Assembly (NCBI GenBank): GCA_033220425.1
Contig: CM065653.1
Coordinates: 248,001-312,000 of the forward strand
Length of the DNA stretch: 64,000 nt
Direction of reading: 5' to 3'
Source: Lepraria neglecta
Taxonomy: Eukaryota > Ascomycota > Lecanoromycetes > Lecanorales > Stereocaulaceae
Part shown: piece by piece, positions 22,487 to 34,628 of the stretch
Layout of the letters: every line of letters starts with the position of its first letter
How positions within the stretch are numbered: the stretch's first letter is position 1
The notes under the pieces: generated by a model
What the model was told of the DNA's origin: nothing
Databases searched by the model: none
Seen by the model: the letters and a program-made list of their open reading frames with translations, nothing else
Translations under genes and position numbers: made by a program

Positions 22487-23140
22487 ATGGAGTCAGAAGA
22501 TAGTGCTTCAACAGTACAATTGATGCCGGCAGACACCATGAGAACGTCTGGACGGTGGCTTAGGATGTCGGCCGCCAAGTTTAACAGGCGTACTGGAAAC
22601 GACATCGGGATATAGGTTCATCAGAAGGTCATTTTGGAGGCTGTTTTCATCATCCAAGCTGAGATCAGAGATATCAATGTGCTCGAACATTCGCAGGTCG
22701 CTTCATGTTCTACCTCACATGCTCTCTCTATTTGGCATCCCGTACTTCCTTGAGCGAAAAGTTTATGAAAAGGCTTGTCTTCCGAGCTTAATTTCCCTCT
22801 TTCCACATCGCCCTGAAAGGTTTTATCCTCTGAAAACATTTTGTCTGCAAGCTACTTCCCCATTTTAAGGTATTCTCCCAGGTTTTTAGAACATTTTGTC
22901 TGCAAGCTACTTCCCCATTTTAAGGTATTCTCCCAGGTTTTTAGTGCTTTTTGGACCACATCTTTCACACTTGGCCATCACCTCTTATCTTTCCAGGATG
23001 CGTTCCGAAAGGTCATTGCGAAGAATGAAAGCCTTTTGAGCATGGGTGGAGCGCCGCGGGAATTCCTTGCGACTTGTGTCAAAAAATCAAAGACCGATAG
23101 GAAGGTAGCGTAGAGAACGGGACCAACATCTCCATTCCTC
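22487..23140. other. Gap containing a 55-bp tandem duplication
   Basis: There is no supported gene. Frames on both strands are short and lack recognisable domains. A tandem duplication is listed separately. Confidence 0.4.
22835..22944. repeat. Two exact tandem copies of a 55-bp unit
   Basis: The unit starting AACATTTTGTCTGCAAGC and ending CTCCCAGGTTTTTAG occurs at 22835-22889 and again at 22890-22944 with no difference seen. Perfect identity suggests a recent local duplication. Confidence 0.9.
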
Positions 23141-23743
23141 ATGCTCCCTAGCGAATTGCGCCTCAAAATATATGAATATCTACTGCTGTCAGGCACAGTG
23201 TGGTCTTACGGTCTTTACGATAGCAGGCGCTGTAACTCACTCGCTATCCTCTTCACAAGTCGCCAAATCTACCGTGAAGCTGTGGATGTCTTGTACTCCC
23301 AAATGATATTTGTTTTTGGAATTCATAGTTACCCAGGAATGTTCTATTTTGCGAAGTTTCTATCCAATAGGAATATGGGGACTCCAGATCGGCGAGCACC
23401 TATGGCTTGTCACGGCGCCTGGTGCAAGAACTCTTTGAACCGGATCAAGCACGTGAAGTTGCAGATCGACTGGCTGGGGTATGAGAGGCACAATACCGCT
23501 CTTAGGAGGGGAGCGAGGGACTGGGTGTCGCTGACAACGGCTAATGACGCAGATGCCTTGGAATTAGTGAAGATCATTTGCACCACGCTCTCACGCGTTC
23601 CTCAACCTCAGACAATCGCTATCTCGTGGCGTTCGATTGGTCTCTCGGGCAATGGGAGTCCGCCGGAACATAAATTCCCTATTATCTTACGGCCCCTCAA
23701 ACTTGTCCGTCGCGCGAATTCTGGTACCGCAAAAGGCTCTTAA
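23141..23743 (+). CDS. 2EXR/F-box-like domain protein, copy 1 (probably truncated)
   Basis: The 200-residue frame begins MLPSELRLKIYEYLLLSGTV, the entry motif of the fungal 2EXR/DUF7730-type domain. AILFTSRQIYREAVDVLYSQ and SLNRIKHVKLQIDW follow. The closing block KFPIILRPLKLVRRANSG is the start of the family's C-terminal motif (compare LLRPLRGFCGANANIAINMP in copy 2). Here the expected end is replaced by a junction at about 23705-23720, where sequence restarts with FWYRKRLLNRLQHVELQIHW, a second version of the middle motif. The frame is therefore a 3'-truncated copy abutting a fragment of another. The role of the family is unknown; such proteins are expanded in filamentous ascomycetes. Confidence 0.65.
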   Translation: MLPSELRLKIYEYLLLSGTVWSYGLYDSRRCNSLAILFTSRQIYREAVDVLYSQMIFVFGIHSYPGMFYFAKFLSNRNMGTPDRRAPMACHGAWCKNSLNRIKHVKLQIDWLGYERHNTALRRGARDWVSLTTANDADALELVKIICTTLSRVPQPQTIAISWRSIGLSGNGSPPEHKFPIILRPLKLVRRANSGTAKGS

Positions 23744-24105
23744 ATCGTCTACAGCATGTGGAGCTACAAATACATTGGCCTAGAAGCACATTCACCTCCC
23801 ACTAGCGAAATTCTTCGCCATGGGATGCTTACATTGAGAGGGAAATCGCCTATGTCAGCACGAGAATTGGAGAATCGCTGAGAATGCGGAATATAGCCAT
23901 CTCGTGTGAAGCGGCAGCCGTTCGGGACTACTGCACGGCCATTAGTCCACCGGAAGGTTTGGTTCCACTCATGCTGAATATGCTCAAGATTTTCTGTCGG
24001 GTGAATCCCGGGATAGCGATTCACGTGCCTGACGATAGTCAATCCTGTGATTATGATAAAATGGCTGTTGGGAGTCTGATCTCAAGCGCGGAATTGGCTG
24101 TATAA
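23712..24105 (+). pseudogene. 2EXR-family C-terminal fragment, copy 1b
   Basis: This fragment restarts mid-domain with WYRKRLLNRLQHVELQIHWP, has one in-frame TAG near 23803, and continues YIEREIAYVSTRIGESLRMR, LNMLKIFCRVNPGIAIHVPD and VGSLISSAELAV to a TAA at 24103-24105. It overlaps the end of copy 1 in another frame. This looks like recombination or deletion between tandem paralogs. Confidence 0.6.
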
Positions 24106-24322
24106 ACTGTAAATCTTGAACATACGTATTGTCATATGTTATCCCCCCCTACATCTCCAATATTTTGTCGCTCCATCACATAATTCTGCATCGCGAGATC
24201 AATAACCATCTCACCTGTTAACTTTGTCATATCTTTGTCGAGGCTTCTCAAACGCAACTGATAGCGCTACTGAAATACCTCCAATCCTTTTGAGGTCGTG
24301 TCTCTGTAAGTTAGCCAACAGA

Positions 24323-25050
24323 ATGCCGACACAATCAGGAACCCCAACACCAGTCGTTTCTAAGCCACTCTTCAACCTTATCCATAAACCAGACAAAACG
24401 CCATCACCATTCCTCGGTCTACCGAGCGAGATCCAGAATCAGATTTACGGCTACATTCTTCCAACAGGCATCGTCACGGAGCAGGAAATCCCATTCATCA
24501 GCCGCCGGGAGTCCAGGAATATCCTCTTTACCAATCGCCAAATCTACAGGGAGGCACTCTAGGTTCTATATTCGAAACTATCATTCGTGTTCCAAATCGA
24601 TATTCCGGGGCTATTTTCCATCTATAACACATCGATCCCGTGGCATTCGACGGAAAATACCGCGTCTTTGGTGGAAGGCACCGTATTTTGCGCTGCAAAG
24701 CACCCTGCTACAAGAAACACCTTCCCATGATTGGGCGAGTCGAACTGCAAATCTGTTGGCCTAAATTTGACCACTACCGCCACAATGATATTGAGCCAAA
24801 CCCCGTGGCCGCGGTACTGGAGGGCAAAATTACTGCTGTCTGCGACACCCTTGCGAATACGGCTCAGCTGCGAACGATGGATACTTTGTGGGGAAGAAGA
24901 AACGTCCCCCGATCTGAATTTAGGCCGCCGGAGGACAAGATTCTGGCCTTGTTACGTCCGCTTAGGGGATTTTGTGGTGCAAATGCTAATATTGCTATCA
25001 ATATGCCTGATGGTAGTGCAATTTCGACTGTCGAGCTCGCAGAGCGGTAA
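24323..25050 (+). pseudogene. 2EXR-family copy 2, disrupted
   Basis: The family start is intact: MPTQSGTPTPVVSKP, then SPFLGLPSEIQNQIYGYILP and ILFTNRQIYREAL. A TAG at about 24560-24562 follows immediately where paralog 1 has Asp (REAVDVLYS against REAL/stop/VLYS). Downstream VLYSKLSFVFQIDIPGLFSI continues in frame for a while. The frame then shifts before MIGRVELQICWPKFDHYRHN, and the last part reads ALLRPLRGFCGANANIAINM and ISTVELAER to 25050. One stop and one frame break were seen. Confidence 0.6.
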
Positions 25051-25718
25051 AGGAAGCCGGGATATGAGGCTGAAGATCGCTACTGTGAAGATGAGGAGGG
25101 TGTTGCGTGGTTTTAGGAGCATCTGGATGCATTGGAAGAAGCTGGTAGTGCGCACCGGTATCAATTATCTACTAGAAGGGTGATATCTTGTGGGGTTGCA
25201 AATTGGTATTGCATAGTATATCACTCGGATCGATGTTCATATTCCTTTCGTGGCCAGGTCATTAACTTTACTATTCATTTCACATGTCATGTTCAATATC
25301 TAACATCAAAGTTAAGAGTGTAGCCCACAAGGATTACAAAGTTGGCCTCGGATGTGAACTGTCATTTGCAGCGTAAGAGCAGGGTAGCGAATCACATTCT
25401 CGTGCCAAGAACAAAATTCATGTGGCATTTCATAGACATCCTATGCGCGTATTTGGAGCCATCGAAGTGCGTCCAATCTACAGCGTGCCGCTAAGTTACT
25501 CTTGGTAGACTTTCACATGATTCTTGAATAAAGTATTGCATATCAAATCGTCTAAGTCACATGTCATCAACAAAATACATTATAGTCATGCTTTTTCTGT
25601 TATATCTTTTAAATAGCGGTCGCTCCAACCACCGTCTTTGCAGAAAATCTCAAAACCCTTAATCGCCACCACCCGCTGTCTTGGCTATGTCTGTAACTTT
25701 CGCGGTCTAATCGCGCGA
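25051..25718. other. Gap between 2EXR copies
   Basis: The sequence is AT-rich with no supported gene. Confidence 0.35.
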
Positions 25719-26575
25719 TGGGTTCTGAAATCCGAATAGAAGAAGAACTAGGACCAGAAGACAAACCATTCCCATTCCTGAAGTTACCAGTGGAGATCCG
25801 CACCATGACATACCGCCTCCTAGTACCCCATGACTTGGTACGTACATTTCAGAATATTTCTTCCCTATTTCGTACCTGACTCTCACTCGTAAGAAATCTT
25901 TCGAGGGCACGTACTCAGTGTTAACTCCCGAAAGACATCTCATGACTCGGGACCTATTTTGTAAAGAGGAACGCTGACTGCGAAACGAGCGATAGGTCCA
26001 TTTCTGTACAGTCTACCCACGCGGAGAATTTCGAAGAGGCACCAGGAAATGCATCATGAAAGCCGCTACGACTCTCGACCTGCTTTGCACCATCCCAAAC
26101 ATCTCATCGGAGGTGCTGGAGGAGATACGCTTCGAAAAACGCTTCTATGAAGAATTCAGCCACCTTGTGCGGCGCATAGAACTTGATCTTTTCTGGGATT
26201 CGTCTTTTGCGACGAGGGTTACCTAGGTACTGGAATATCTTTTGGAGCCTCGTGGCCGTGTTGTGGAGGGTTTGCAGGAAACTCATAACGTTTGTGAATC
26301 TGGAGACTATCTATGTGCGCTGGGTTGTGCAGCGACCGCCAAAACACAAGATACCGGTACTATTACGGCCTTTGAAAGTGTTAAGGCGCGCTAGGCCGGA
26401 TATCAGTATTCACTTAGATACGAATAGTTCTCTCTCGAGCCGTGAATTGGCACAGATGCAAAGGAATAGCGGCGATAGAGGGATTGATCGCTCCAGGGGA
26501 TTGATTGAGAATGCGATTGATGATGTTGGGGATAGGTGGGCTGCGCATTTGGATACTGTGGTGCATCCACCGTAA
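25719..26575 (+). pseudogene. 2EXR-family copy 3, heavily decayed
   Basis: The copy opens MGSEIRIEEELGPEDKPFPF and LKLPVEIRTMTYRLLVPHDL, the usual leader and domain entry. A stop and several frame changes follow, with LDLLCTIPNISSEVLEEIRF and EEFSHLVRRIELDLFWDSSF in one frame. The end, VLLRPLKVLRRARPDISIHL and SSLSSRELAQMQ, is in another. The order of blocks is that of the family. Confidence 0.55.
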
Positions 26576-27054
26576 GCTGAGAGTTGGGTGGAGGCTTGTA
26601 AGATTTACTGGGGTAGGTAGAGGGCTGTGTGGAAAACGATAATATATCGTATCTGGTGAGATACCAGTCTAACCTTGTTGGAGAACTAGAACAAGGGTTT
26701 GAATGAGGAATTATTGGATACTGGAATGAAGGATGTCATGATATCCCTTCCAGCGCTGTAAAGATTTGCGGTCTTAGTTGGAATAAAGAGCGAGAACTTG
26801 CCTAGTTCCTTGAAACTGGAAGTAAAGCTTTAAGCTTAAGAACGCAGCTAGGAGCACAATTTAATAAAGCTATGACGTAAGCAGCCGCTGGAGCGAAGTA
26901 GTGTGGCGTAATACCTTAAAAGGCAGCTGGAATCCTCGTGCTTAAGCCCAATTCATCTACTCAGGAGGTACTCGCTCTGCACCAAAACACAAATAACCCC
27001 ATAGATCCCAGGCACGGGCCATATCCACTAGATGAAGCTAAGCAACTAGCGCAA
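26576..27054. other. Gap, nothing recognised
   Basis: No feature is supported between the 2EXR cluster and the minus-strand FAD oxidoreductase relic. Confidence 0.4.
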
Positions 27055-28531
27055 CTAGGAAGCCTCAATCGCTCTTCTCTCTGCGTCCCAATCGAATTTG
27101 ATCTTGTCATAGATTGTTGGTAGGTAGGTCGTATGATACTTGGCTCGTAGTGCATTGTACCACTTTTGGTCGTAGATCTCCCAGAACTCGGTTTCTGTAT
27201 AGTGGCAATGTGCGTAGAGCCACTTGAACCCTCCAAGTTCATGCACTTTGTATTCGAGTTTTCGATTTTCTGCGACGAAGTCATTGGGGTCAGGGAGACG
27301 CGGGCTTCAGACGCCGATACTGATGAGAAGCTCTCTTGATGAATCTGAGCGCTCCTCGCCGTTCAAATTGTTCTTAGACACTACCAACTCAGGAGTATGA
27401 GGGTTCATGCACTTCTGTTGGCTTTGCCATATTGGGCAAAGCCACAAGGGATAGATTGCATAGTCCACGTCTAGCCATTCCATGTAAGTCTGGGCTTGGG
27501 AGACTGGCAGAGCGAGGTCTTGAATAACATTGTCCTTTGCCATCCCATTCTCATGGAGTTGGTGGTAGAGTGTCTTGGTATGCATAAAATTATCAGTTGC
27601 CCATCGCGTGAAATCATTGAACGGGGGTGGCGAAGTAGGTGAAGACTGGCTTTGCCGTCCAGAAAGCGCCTCGGTCGTAGCGAAAGAGGTAGTCGGAGAT
27701 TGGAACTGCTTCTTTCCAGGATGTAAAGCTGAGGTTGAGCATTTTCTCAACATGGGATAGAACCATGGGTCTTCAGCTCGGCTGAAGCGTTGAGTCTTGA
27801 TGTCTCTGCAAGGCGCATTGGTCAACCGGCCAGTTATGATGACTCCTTGGCTTTTATCGAATTGTATGGCATCCACGTAATCATTATTGGGGTCTTCGGT
27901 GGCGACTTTAGTCTGTTCAATTGCGTCTTATAGACTATGCACCGGAAGATATGTCACTTCCACGAACGGCTTCGCATCGATGAGTTGAATCTCGAAAGCT
28001 GTTATAACGCCAAGAGTACCGAAGCTCCCAGCCGCTCCATAGAAAAGGTCCGCATTCCCCTTCCTAGATGCGAAAACTATTTGGCCATTGGCAAGCACGA
28101 TCTGGATCCAAATGACTATCTTATCAAAGAAGCCACATTTGTCGCTGGCTATTCCTGAAAAGGCTCCTCCAACGGTAATTCCTGGGAATTCAGGTACCAC
28201 GGGTGGGAGTAACCCTTGTGTGAGCGTCGCTTTCACTAGGTGGCCCATGGACACGTTGGGCTCTACTATAGCAGTCTTTGTATACAGATTGATGTCCAGG
28301 ACCTATGCAAAACTGAGGGTCAATATCTGTTTTTTAAGGCTCACAACTGGTTGAAGGACTCCGGGTTATACATACCCGTGAGAGCTTGCTGGTATCAACT
28401 GCTCTGTCTGGCCGGAAGGAGGTCTTACGGGTGGGGTTGGTCGCACCATAGATACGAAAGGCTTGCTTTTCATGGCATAATCTCCGTACTCTGGCAACTA
28501 TCACTGCCACAGCTTGATCGTGATGGTCCAT
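27055..28531 (-). pseudogene. FAD-linked Delta(24)-sterol reductase-like (DWF1/DHCR24-type), disrupted by in-frame stops
   Basis: Exon 1 starts at ATG 28531 (MDHHDQAVAVIVARVRRL) and has the FAD-binding entry FRIYGATNPTRKTSFRPDRA. A 73-nt intron (28375-28303) joins in phase to VLDINLYTKTAIVEPNVSMG. The PP-loop core follows: PPVVPEFPGITVGGAFSGI, GNADLFYGAAGSFGTLGVIT. Later blocks are DAIQFDKSQGVIITGRLTN, DVDYAIYPLWLCPI and GGFKWLYAHCHYTETEFWEI, ending near 27055. All segments share one frame, interrupted by TAA near 27926 (VHSL/stop/DAIEQTKVAT) and TGA near 27304, where homologs have Trp before GP/SP. Both stops fit C-to-T or G-to-A change. The family reduces sterol side chains or related substrates. 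Without read-through this copy is inactive. Confidence 0.8.
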
Positions 28532-29564
28532 TGCTGTGGTGAAGGTATTTGGAGATAATCAGTTAGCTTGGCTTTGAACCAAAAGAGGTTGAATTTTTAA
28601 CACATAAGGAAGGAAAGAGCGATCGGCCGGGATAGGAGCGAGCTTACGCGAAAAAACTCGTACGAGAACGTCTCTAATATAGGATATGTGACTATCCTCA
28701 ATGGTTGAAGCAGGGAGCCGTTGGAAACGCGCCGGCAAAAACATGTTCACCAAGGTCAATGATCCCGGTGGAGTTGCGCTCTGTTGGGGAGGAATACGCG
28801 TCCAGCCACAAATGATTTCATGTCTCGGCAACAAAGGTAACTAATCACGGCCATCCAGCGTTGGTCTTTGAGGTATAGACCACAGGTTAGAACTGGGCTC
28901 CGCACCAGCCAAGAGGCTTGATTTTCGGAGAGTCCCATTCAATGGTATCAGAGCCGTGGGCGTCAATGGTCTAAGAGCCGGTACTTCGTATGGAGTATGG
29001 TGGCTTCATCAGCTTCGTGGCTTGTCAGTTAGAGCTGAGGGTAAATTTTTCTGGCGTTCAGAGTCACAAGTGAACGCACGATCTCTTTCAAGCGAGGGTT
29101 GCCTATATGGCTTCATGCAAAATGTATTCTGCAAACCCGATGTTGCAAATTCCATGATTCAACCTTATACTTTTAATGGTGAACTGCGAATATGTTCGGC
29201 GGAGCAGTGTCTCCGAATATCACTTAATGAGGTATTTAAATTTTTTAGTACGGAGCTAATACGCTTGGCAGAAGCCGAGTCTTGCATAAGTTATGCAAGC
29301 TCGGACGGAACGAGGAGAAATACAACACCGGCTTCAGGCGGAACCCTTTACCCTTCATCAGAGTCTCTCTATGGCATTGACTGTACCTTCAATCATTTAT
29401 ATTGGAGGACTGAGTTCAGCCATTTTCAGCCAGTGCACAGTCCCTGCCCAAAAATCTCCATCTCGGTAAAAGAGCGCCTCATGTAACAGGTGTAAACATT
29501 CTCTGACCCTGAAACTAACGACATCAACGACCACGCTCGTTCTTCAAAGCTTGTGCCCTCAGCA
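28532..29564. other. Gap, nothing firmly recognised
   Basis: Frames at 28559-28938 (minus) and 28956-29486 (plus) lack recognisable domains. A short sequence near 28935 resembling an initiator-tRNA primer site is discussed under rejected items. The last part should include the promoter of the ArAE_2 gene. Confidence 0.4.
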
Positions 29565-32500
29565 ATGGCGACCTCAGGGTCCGAGGTACGACCGCTCACC
29601 CAGAGACAGAGCCAGGACAGTCCCTCTGAAGAGGCAACTAAGGATGGAAATCTCGACGATGCACCGCCAGCCAAGAAGCCTTCAATTTTCAAGCGGGCGT
29701 GGGACAGCCTGGGACTCAATGTGGGAATGCTTATGCTGATGACTAAAGGTGCTTTACCTCCAACGATCTCGCTCGCAATCTACCAGAGTACCCCATTTGC
29801 CGAGATCTATTCGACCCTCGGCTATCTTGTCGCGATTCTGTCAGTACTGAGCTTCGCAATCATGCCAAGGAGCAAGTTCATTCAAACAATGCTACTAAAT
29901 CTTATTGCTATATGCATCGGCGCTGCAGTTGCGCTGCTTGGAATATACTGCAGCGTGCAAGCGCGAGCTCATACTACGGCTGCACCATCCCCATCTTCCA
30001 ACGGACCTAGTCCTGGAGCTGCCGTGGCAGGATATAACTCATCAGCATCCGCAGTATGCGCCATCTGGCTATTCTTCAACATCTACCTTGTCAATACATT
30101 ACGCGCTTTGAGGCCTCAGCTTCAATTCCCAGTCATAGTGTATTCCATTTTTTCGAACGTGGCCTTCACATATGCGCCATCTTTTCCAAACATGGCCGCA
30201 GGTACAGCTTTTGCCAAAAAGCTTTTAGAGGTATTCTTGACAGGATTCGCTATTGCGACTGGAGTATCCTTGTTCATCTTTCCGATGACAGTCCGAATGA
30301 GCTTCTTCAATCAGTCAGCTGGTTTCATCATGGCTGTTCAAGGCACACTCAAGGCTCAAAGTAGCTACCTGCAAAGCTTGGAAAAGGAAGACGCATTTCG
30401 TCCGCCCCAAGAATCCGACGACGAGCACACAGAGGGCAAATCGCACAAACACCATAAGACCAAAAAGGCGGAGCCTCTTTCTACTCCGGAAACTCAAAAG
30501 TTGAAAGCGGCTATCGGGGCACTCGGAGAATTGTTTGGAAAAATGAATGCTGATCTTGCTTTTGCGAAGCGGGAACTGGCTTTCGGTAAATTAAACGGTT
30601 CTGATATCGATGAACTTTTCAAACTCTTCCAAGGAGTCATGCTTCCTCTCATTGGTATGAGTAGCGCTGCCGATATATTCGAGCGGATAGCCAAGAGATG
30701 GGGCTGGACAGAACCGGAGACTGCTTCCACTCCTAAGGTGCCCTTGGAGAAGGAACGCTCTGATGACGCTAAAGCCGAGTGGAATGAGATTATGAAGACT
30801 CTACATGAGCCTTTTGAAACCATCACAGAAGCTATGCATGACGGCCTTCAGCATGCACTCTACACCCTTGAGCTGGTGAAAGCACCCAAAAAGAAGAACG
30901 AGAAGAACGCCAATGACAAGGATAAGTTGCCAAGAGATGTGGAGGCAGACGCCGGGGTCGTTAAGCCTGGTGATACAGGATACGCCGCCTACCTAGGTAA
31001 GAGAGTGGATGCCTTTCATGAGCAACGTGAAAAAACTTTAGGCGTCTTCTGCCAGCAGAAAGGGTTCAAGATGGATTCCAATCCATTCGCAAACCTCTCC
31101 CAGAGGCGCCCGTCAATGCAAGTGAGAAGCGAAAGCCTGTCCGAGGACATAGAGACTCACAGGAGGAACAAGAGACAGCTTTATCTCATTCTTTATGTTA
31201 GTCTTCCTGCGCTGTTTCCTGCATGCTACTCGCCTCAAAAGTTTGATATCATAACTCAGAGACATCGCAAAAAAAATTTCCCGCTAACAGCCAGCTAGAT
31301 GGAATTTCTGCTATGGTCCACCGGTCGAGCTGTCCTCAGTCTCATGCACTTCGCTGATAAAAAGGTTGAAGATGGAACCATGAAGAAGAAAAGACTCATT
31401 ACACCTGGCATGAAACGCACCAAAAAGTGGCTCTCTAGTTTGTTAAAGGAAGAGGACTCGACCACAGAGCATACGCCTGATGCCGCTGAAAGTGGCGGCG
31501 CTGGTGTGTATTCTGGTGCTTCGTTCCATGCCTCCAAGGATCCAGAGCATCTGCCCCCAGCCAATGCTTGGCAGCGCTTTGGTAATGGCTTCAGAAATAT
31601 CGGCAGAATTCTGGGAAGCATGGAGTCAGCTTTCGGGTTCCGGGTGGCCTGCGCCACCCTGAGCATCGGCATTGTCGCCTACTTGAAAGACACACGTAAC
31701 TTCTTTCTGACGCAAAGAATCGTCTGGGCACTCATTATGGTATCTATTGGAATGACGGTAACTGCTGGATCTGGTGTCTTTGGCTTCTTTGGTCGTATTG
31801 CCGGGACCTGTAAGTTTTTCCCGTTCTAATGATAACAGAGAGGCTTACTAATGAGTAGTCGTCGCCATGTGCACCAGTCTTGTGATCTGGTACATCGTCA
31901 ATGGCCACACCGCTGGTGTAATCGTTTTCTTGTTCATCTTCGTCTTCGTCGAGTTCTACTTTCTCATGAAATACCCTCGCTTTGTAATTGTAGCTCTTCT
32001 GTCGATAGTGACACAAGGTGGGGAGATGGCTTCGTCGTTCACCTGGGACTTGCTAATGGTCCACAGTCTTGATAATTGGATATGAATTAGAAGTCAAGAA
32101 AGTCGGGGTCGCAGTAAGTTACTGCATTTGTTCAACCAAGGAATGACATGGCAGCTTCTCACAGCCGCAGGTGGCCTCAAGCAACGGACAGCCGTACTAT
32201 CAAATCTACCTCCTTGCTCCATACAGACTAGCATGCGTGTCAGGAGGCATGTTCGTCGCGTTCTTCTGGACCTTCTTTCCATATCCCCTCACAGCTCGAT
32301 CTCAGCTACGGAAGGATCTTGGAGTATCACTCTATCTCTTGGCCAACTTCTACTCGATTGTGCACACGACCGTCGGCTTGCGCATCACGGGACATGAGGG
32401 TAACATGGAATTGAAGGAAAACCCTGGCAAGAAGTTGGGGAAAGCCCGCCGTCAAGTTTACATCAAGGAGGTGGCCTTACTTGCCGGATTGCGCACACAT

Positions 32501-33154
32501 TCCGCATTCACTGTATGGGAACCAAGTTTTGGCGGCAAATTTCCAAGGCAACAGTACGATGTCATCATCCAGCAAGTCCAAAAGTAAGTGAATACCAAAG
32601 CTCCTGTCTACAGTGTTAATGATGGCACACAGCCTCCTGAACTACATGATGCTGATCTCATACGCCTCAAATTCCTTCATTCATGATCCCACCGCCTCTC
32701 CAGAGAAGGCATCCTGGATTCAAGACTTCACTCGCCTCGTCAGCTCCATAGATACTACATCCCAAGAGATCACGTCTACATTGGCCCTCCTTTCTTCCGC
32801 TGTCACTAATGGCAATCCACTTCCGCCCTACCTTAAGCCTCCGCAAGCGTACAAATTAAGCGCAAGGCTCGAAGAACTGGATGCGGATATCCTCAGCATC
32901 AATCACATTGCGGAGCCAGGATATAGCGCTTTCGCTGTTATGCAGATTGCGAGCAGTCTTATTAGTGATGACTTGGGGAAGTTGATCGAGTAAGTATACC
33001 GAGTTGAGTATCATTTTACTCTCAGACGGCTGATTGTGATGCTTCTAGGGGTGTGAAAGCTCTGGTTGGAGAAGTCGATTTCTCATTCCACGCTTCTGAT
33101 GATTCGGAAGACTCGCTGCTTACCAAAGACGGCCAGAAGGGAAAGAAAGATTAG
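29565..33154 (+). CDS. ArAE_2/FUSC-type multi-pass membrane protein (DUF2421 family)
   Basis: The prediction is 1074 residues from seven exons: 29565-31196, 31299-31809, 31859-32017, 32067-32113, 32171-32583, 32633-32989 and 33049-33154. All junctions are in phase. The N-terminal half has clustered membrane helices (LGYLVAILSVLSFAIMPRSK, FIQTMLLNLIAICIGAAVAL, EVFLTGFAIATGVSLFIFPM) and a cytosolic helical region typical of ArAE_2_N. The second half repeats a helix bundle (FRVACATLSIGIVAYLKDT, RIVWALIMVSIGMTVTAGSG, AGVIVFLFIFVFVEFYFLMK), ending in the DUF2421-type cytosolic domain. The family resembles aromatic-acid exporters and the fission yeast brefeldin A sensitivity protein; its substrate is unknown. 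The start at 29565 is the first ATG of the frame. Intron sizes are 49-102 nt. The gene appears intact. Confidence 0.92.
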
Positions 33155-34077
33155 GTATCACCGCTTTTCCGATGATTCGGGTGGAAAAGTCAAGTGTCAC
33201 ATTCTCCAGTGAGTGAGGGTCGGGAACATAGAGTGATTCACAATACAGGATGCGTCGAAAATGATCTTCATACCAGGAAACTCATTCATAAACTAGCTCC
33301 CTTCCGGCATCCGAGACTACTTGGAAACCCTACGCCTCCCTTGCTTCCTCTTCCTTTCCCACTAACATCTCTCCATTCTTTACTCGCGTTGATGGGCTTG
33401 TTATGGTATACAATCACTGATTCTTCAGGCACTACTTGAGCATACCCATATATATACATACATACATACATGTGCATGACAATCACCCCTACAGCATCGA
33501 TTCCAGCCTCGAAGTAAGAAGCTGCATATTCTCAGGGCCCCAGCACTCCGGGACGCCTCCAAGTTTTCCACGATGGCGTCAGAGACTTTTCGAGTGAAGA
33601 TTCCTCCTTCGCATTACGCGGATTGCCAAAGCACTATTTGTAAAGAACAATGAACCGGACCCCAAAAGGAGGCGTTCGGATTGGTAGCCGTCTGAATCAG
33701 GAGTCTCTAGATATGTATCGCAGGAAGATCTATGCGCATGATTGATAGCTGGATGGGACGACCCAGTCGGCAGTCCTGTGTATAAATTCAAAGCATGGTG
33801 CTCTAAGGTATTTTGATCATGCTGCCATCATGGAAGACATTCTTCTGCACGTCTCCTCGGGTTGACACGACTGATGATCTAGCCATCCGAATCAACACCC
33901 GCTTTAAATTCTTCATTTTCAACTCCTCAACTTCTACCTCGAAAGAATACTGTTCACGAAGAAGTAACAAGTTCCCCGGTCCCTAATTACGACACACCAA
34001 GTCGAATTCATGGCTTCGGAAGACTTATTACGTTGATCCTGCTGGCAGGAGACAAACCACAAGGCCAGAATGGCCGA
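33155..34077. other. Gap, microsatellite only
   Basis: A short TA/CATA microsatellite lies near 33450-33475. No gene is supported. The 3' part (33800-34000) could be the old promoter of the caspase-like relic that follows. Confidence 0.4.
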
Positions 34078-34628
34078 GTCCAGTCAATCCGAGAACCATC
34101 CCAGCGACCCGCTTCTTAGCGGAAGGTGACTACGTGAAGGGGAATTTTGCTGCCAATTTTCAGAGTGTGGTTATGCGGATAGATGAAGCGGTACAGGACG
34201 GCCTTCCCCAATACGCCAATTCTATCGACCACGGAACTGAGCATTAAGGCAAGCGTCATCAGAGAGAAATATCCGATCCACTGTCTACGAGATATTTTTG
34301 ACCTTCAGAGATTACAAAACGCCATTCTAGGAAGCATTCCCTTAGAATACGGCGTGCAAGATGTCACCAACGAGGATTTGAGTGGATGTCAGTTTCTACA
34401 TCGACACCTCCCGTATCCGCTTACTCATATCACACGTTCATGCATCATTTTTCCGCCTCCGACTTGAACGATATGAGAAGATTTATGTTCTCTCACTGGC
34501 CCGCCAGCAGTCACAAGGAGACTCGTCAGGATGTTCCTGTGAGATATGGTAAGGACCCGCTCAACTATGCCCAATTGAGGTGGAGTCGAAGTAGGAACTT
34601 CGAGATGACTCGATATCTTTCTGCATAA
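34078..34628 (+). pseudogene. N-terminal relic of a caspase-like gene
   Basis: The segment GDYVKGNFAANFQSVVMRID followed by EAVQDGLPQY (about 34125-34200) matches by eye the N-terminus of the caspase-like relic at 46.6 kb (AYVKGNYAANFESVVSKINE, VVQQALPQ). Downstream frames are broken and no YSGHG or DCC block was found, so the catalytic core is missing or unrecognisable. A small frame (34386-34628) has no known domain. Confidence 0.45.

Noticed and set aside
22192-22605. 137-codon minus frame across the GCSH gene
   Set aside because: It is the antisense shadow of the GCSH third exon, whose plus-strand frame is unambiguous.
28930-28965. Initiator-tRNA-like primer site (TGGTATCAGAGC) suggesting an LTR-element relic
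   Set aside because: The 12-base match is typical of primer sites in copia-like elements, but no paired terminal repeats or element domains were found around it. It may be a fossil fragment or chance.
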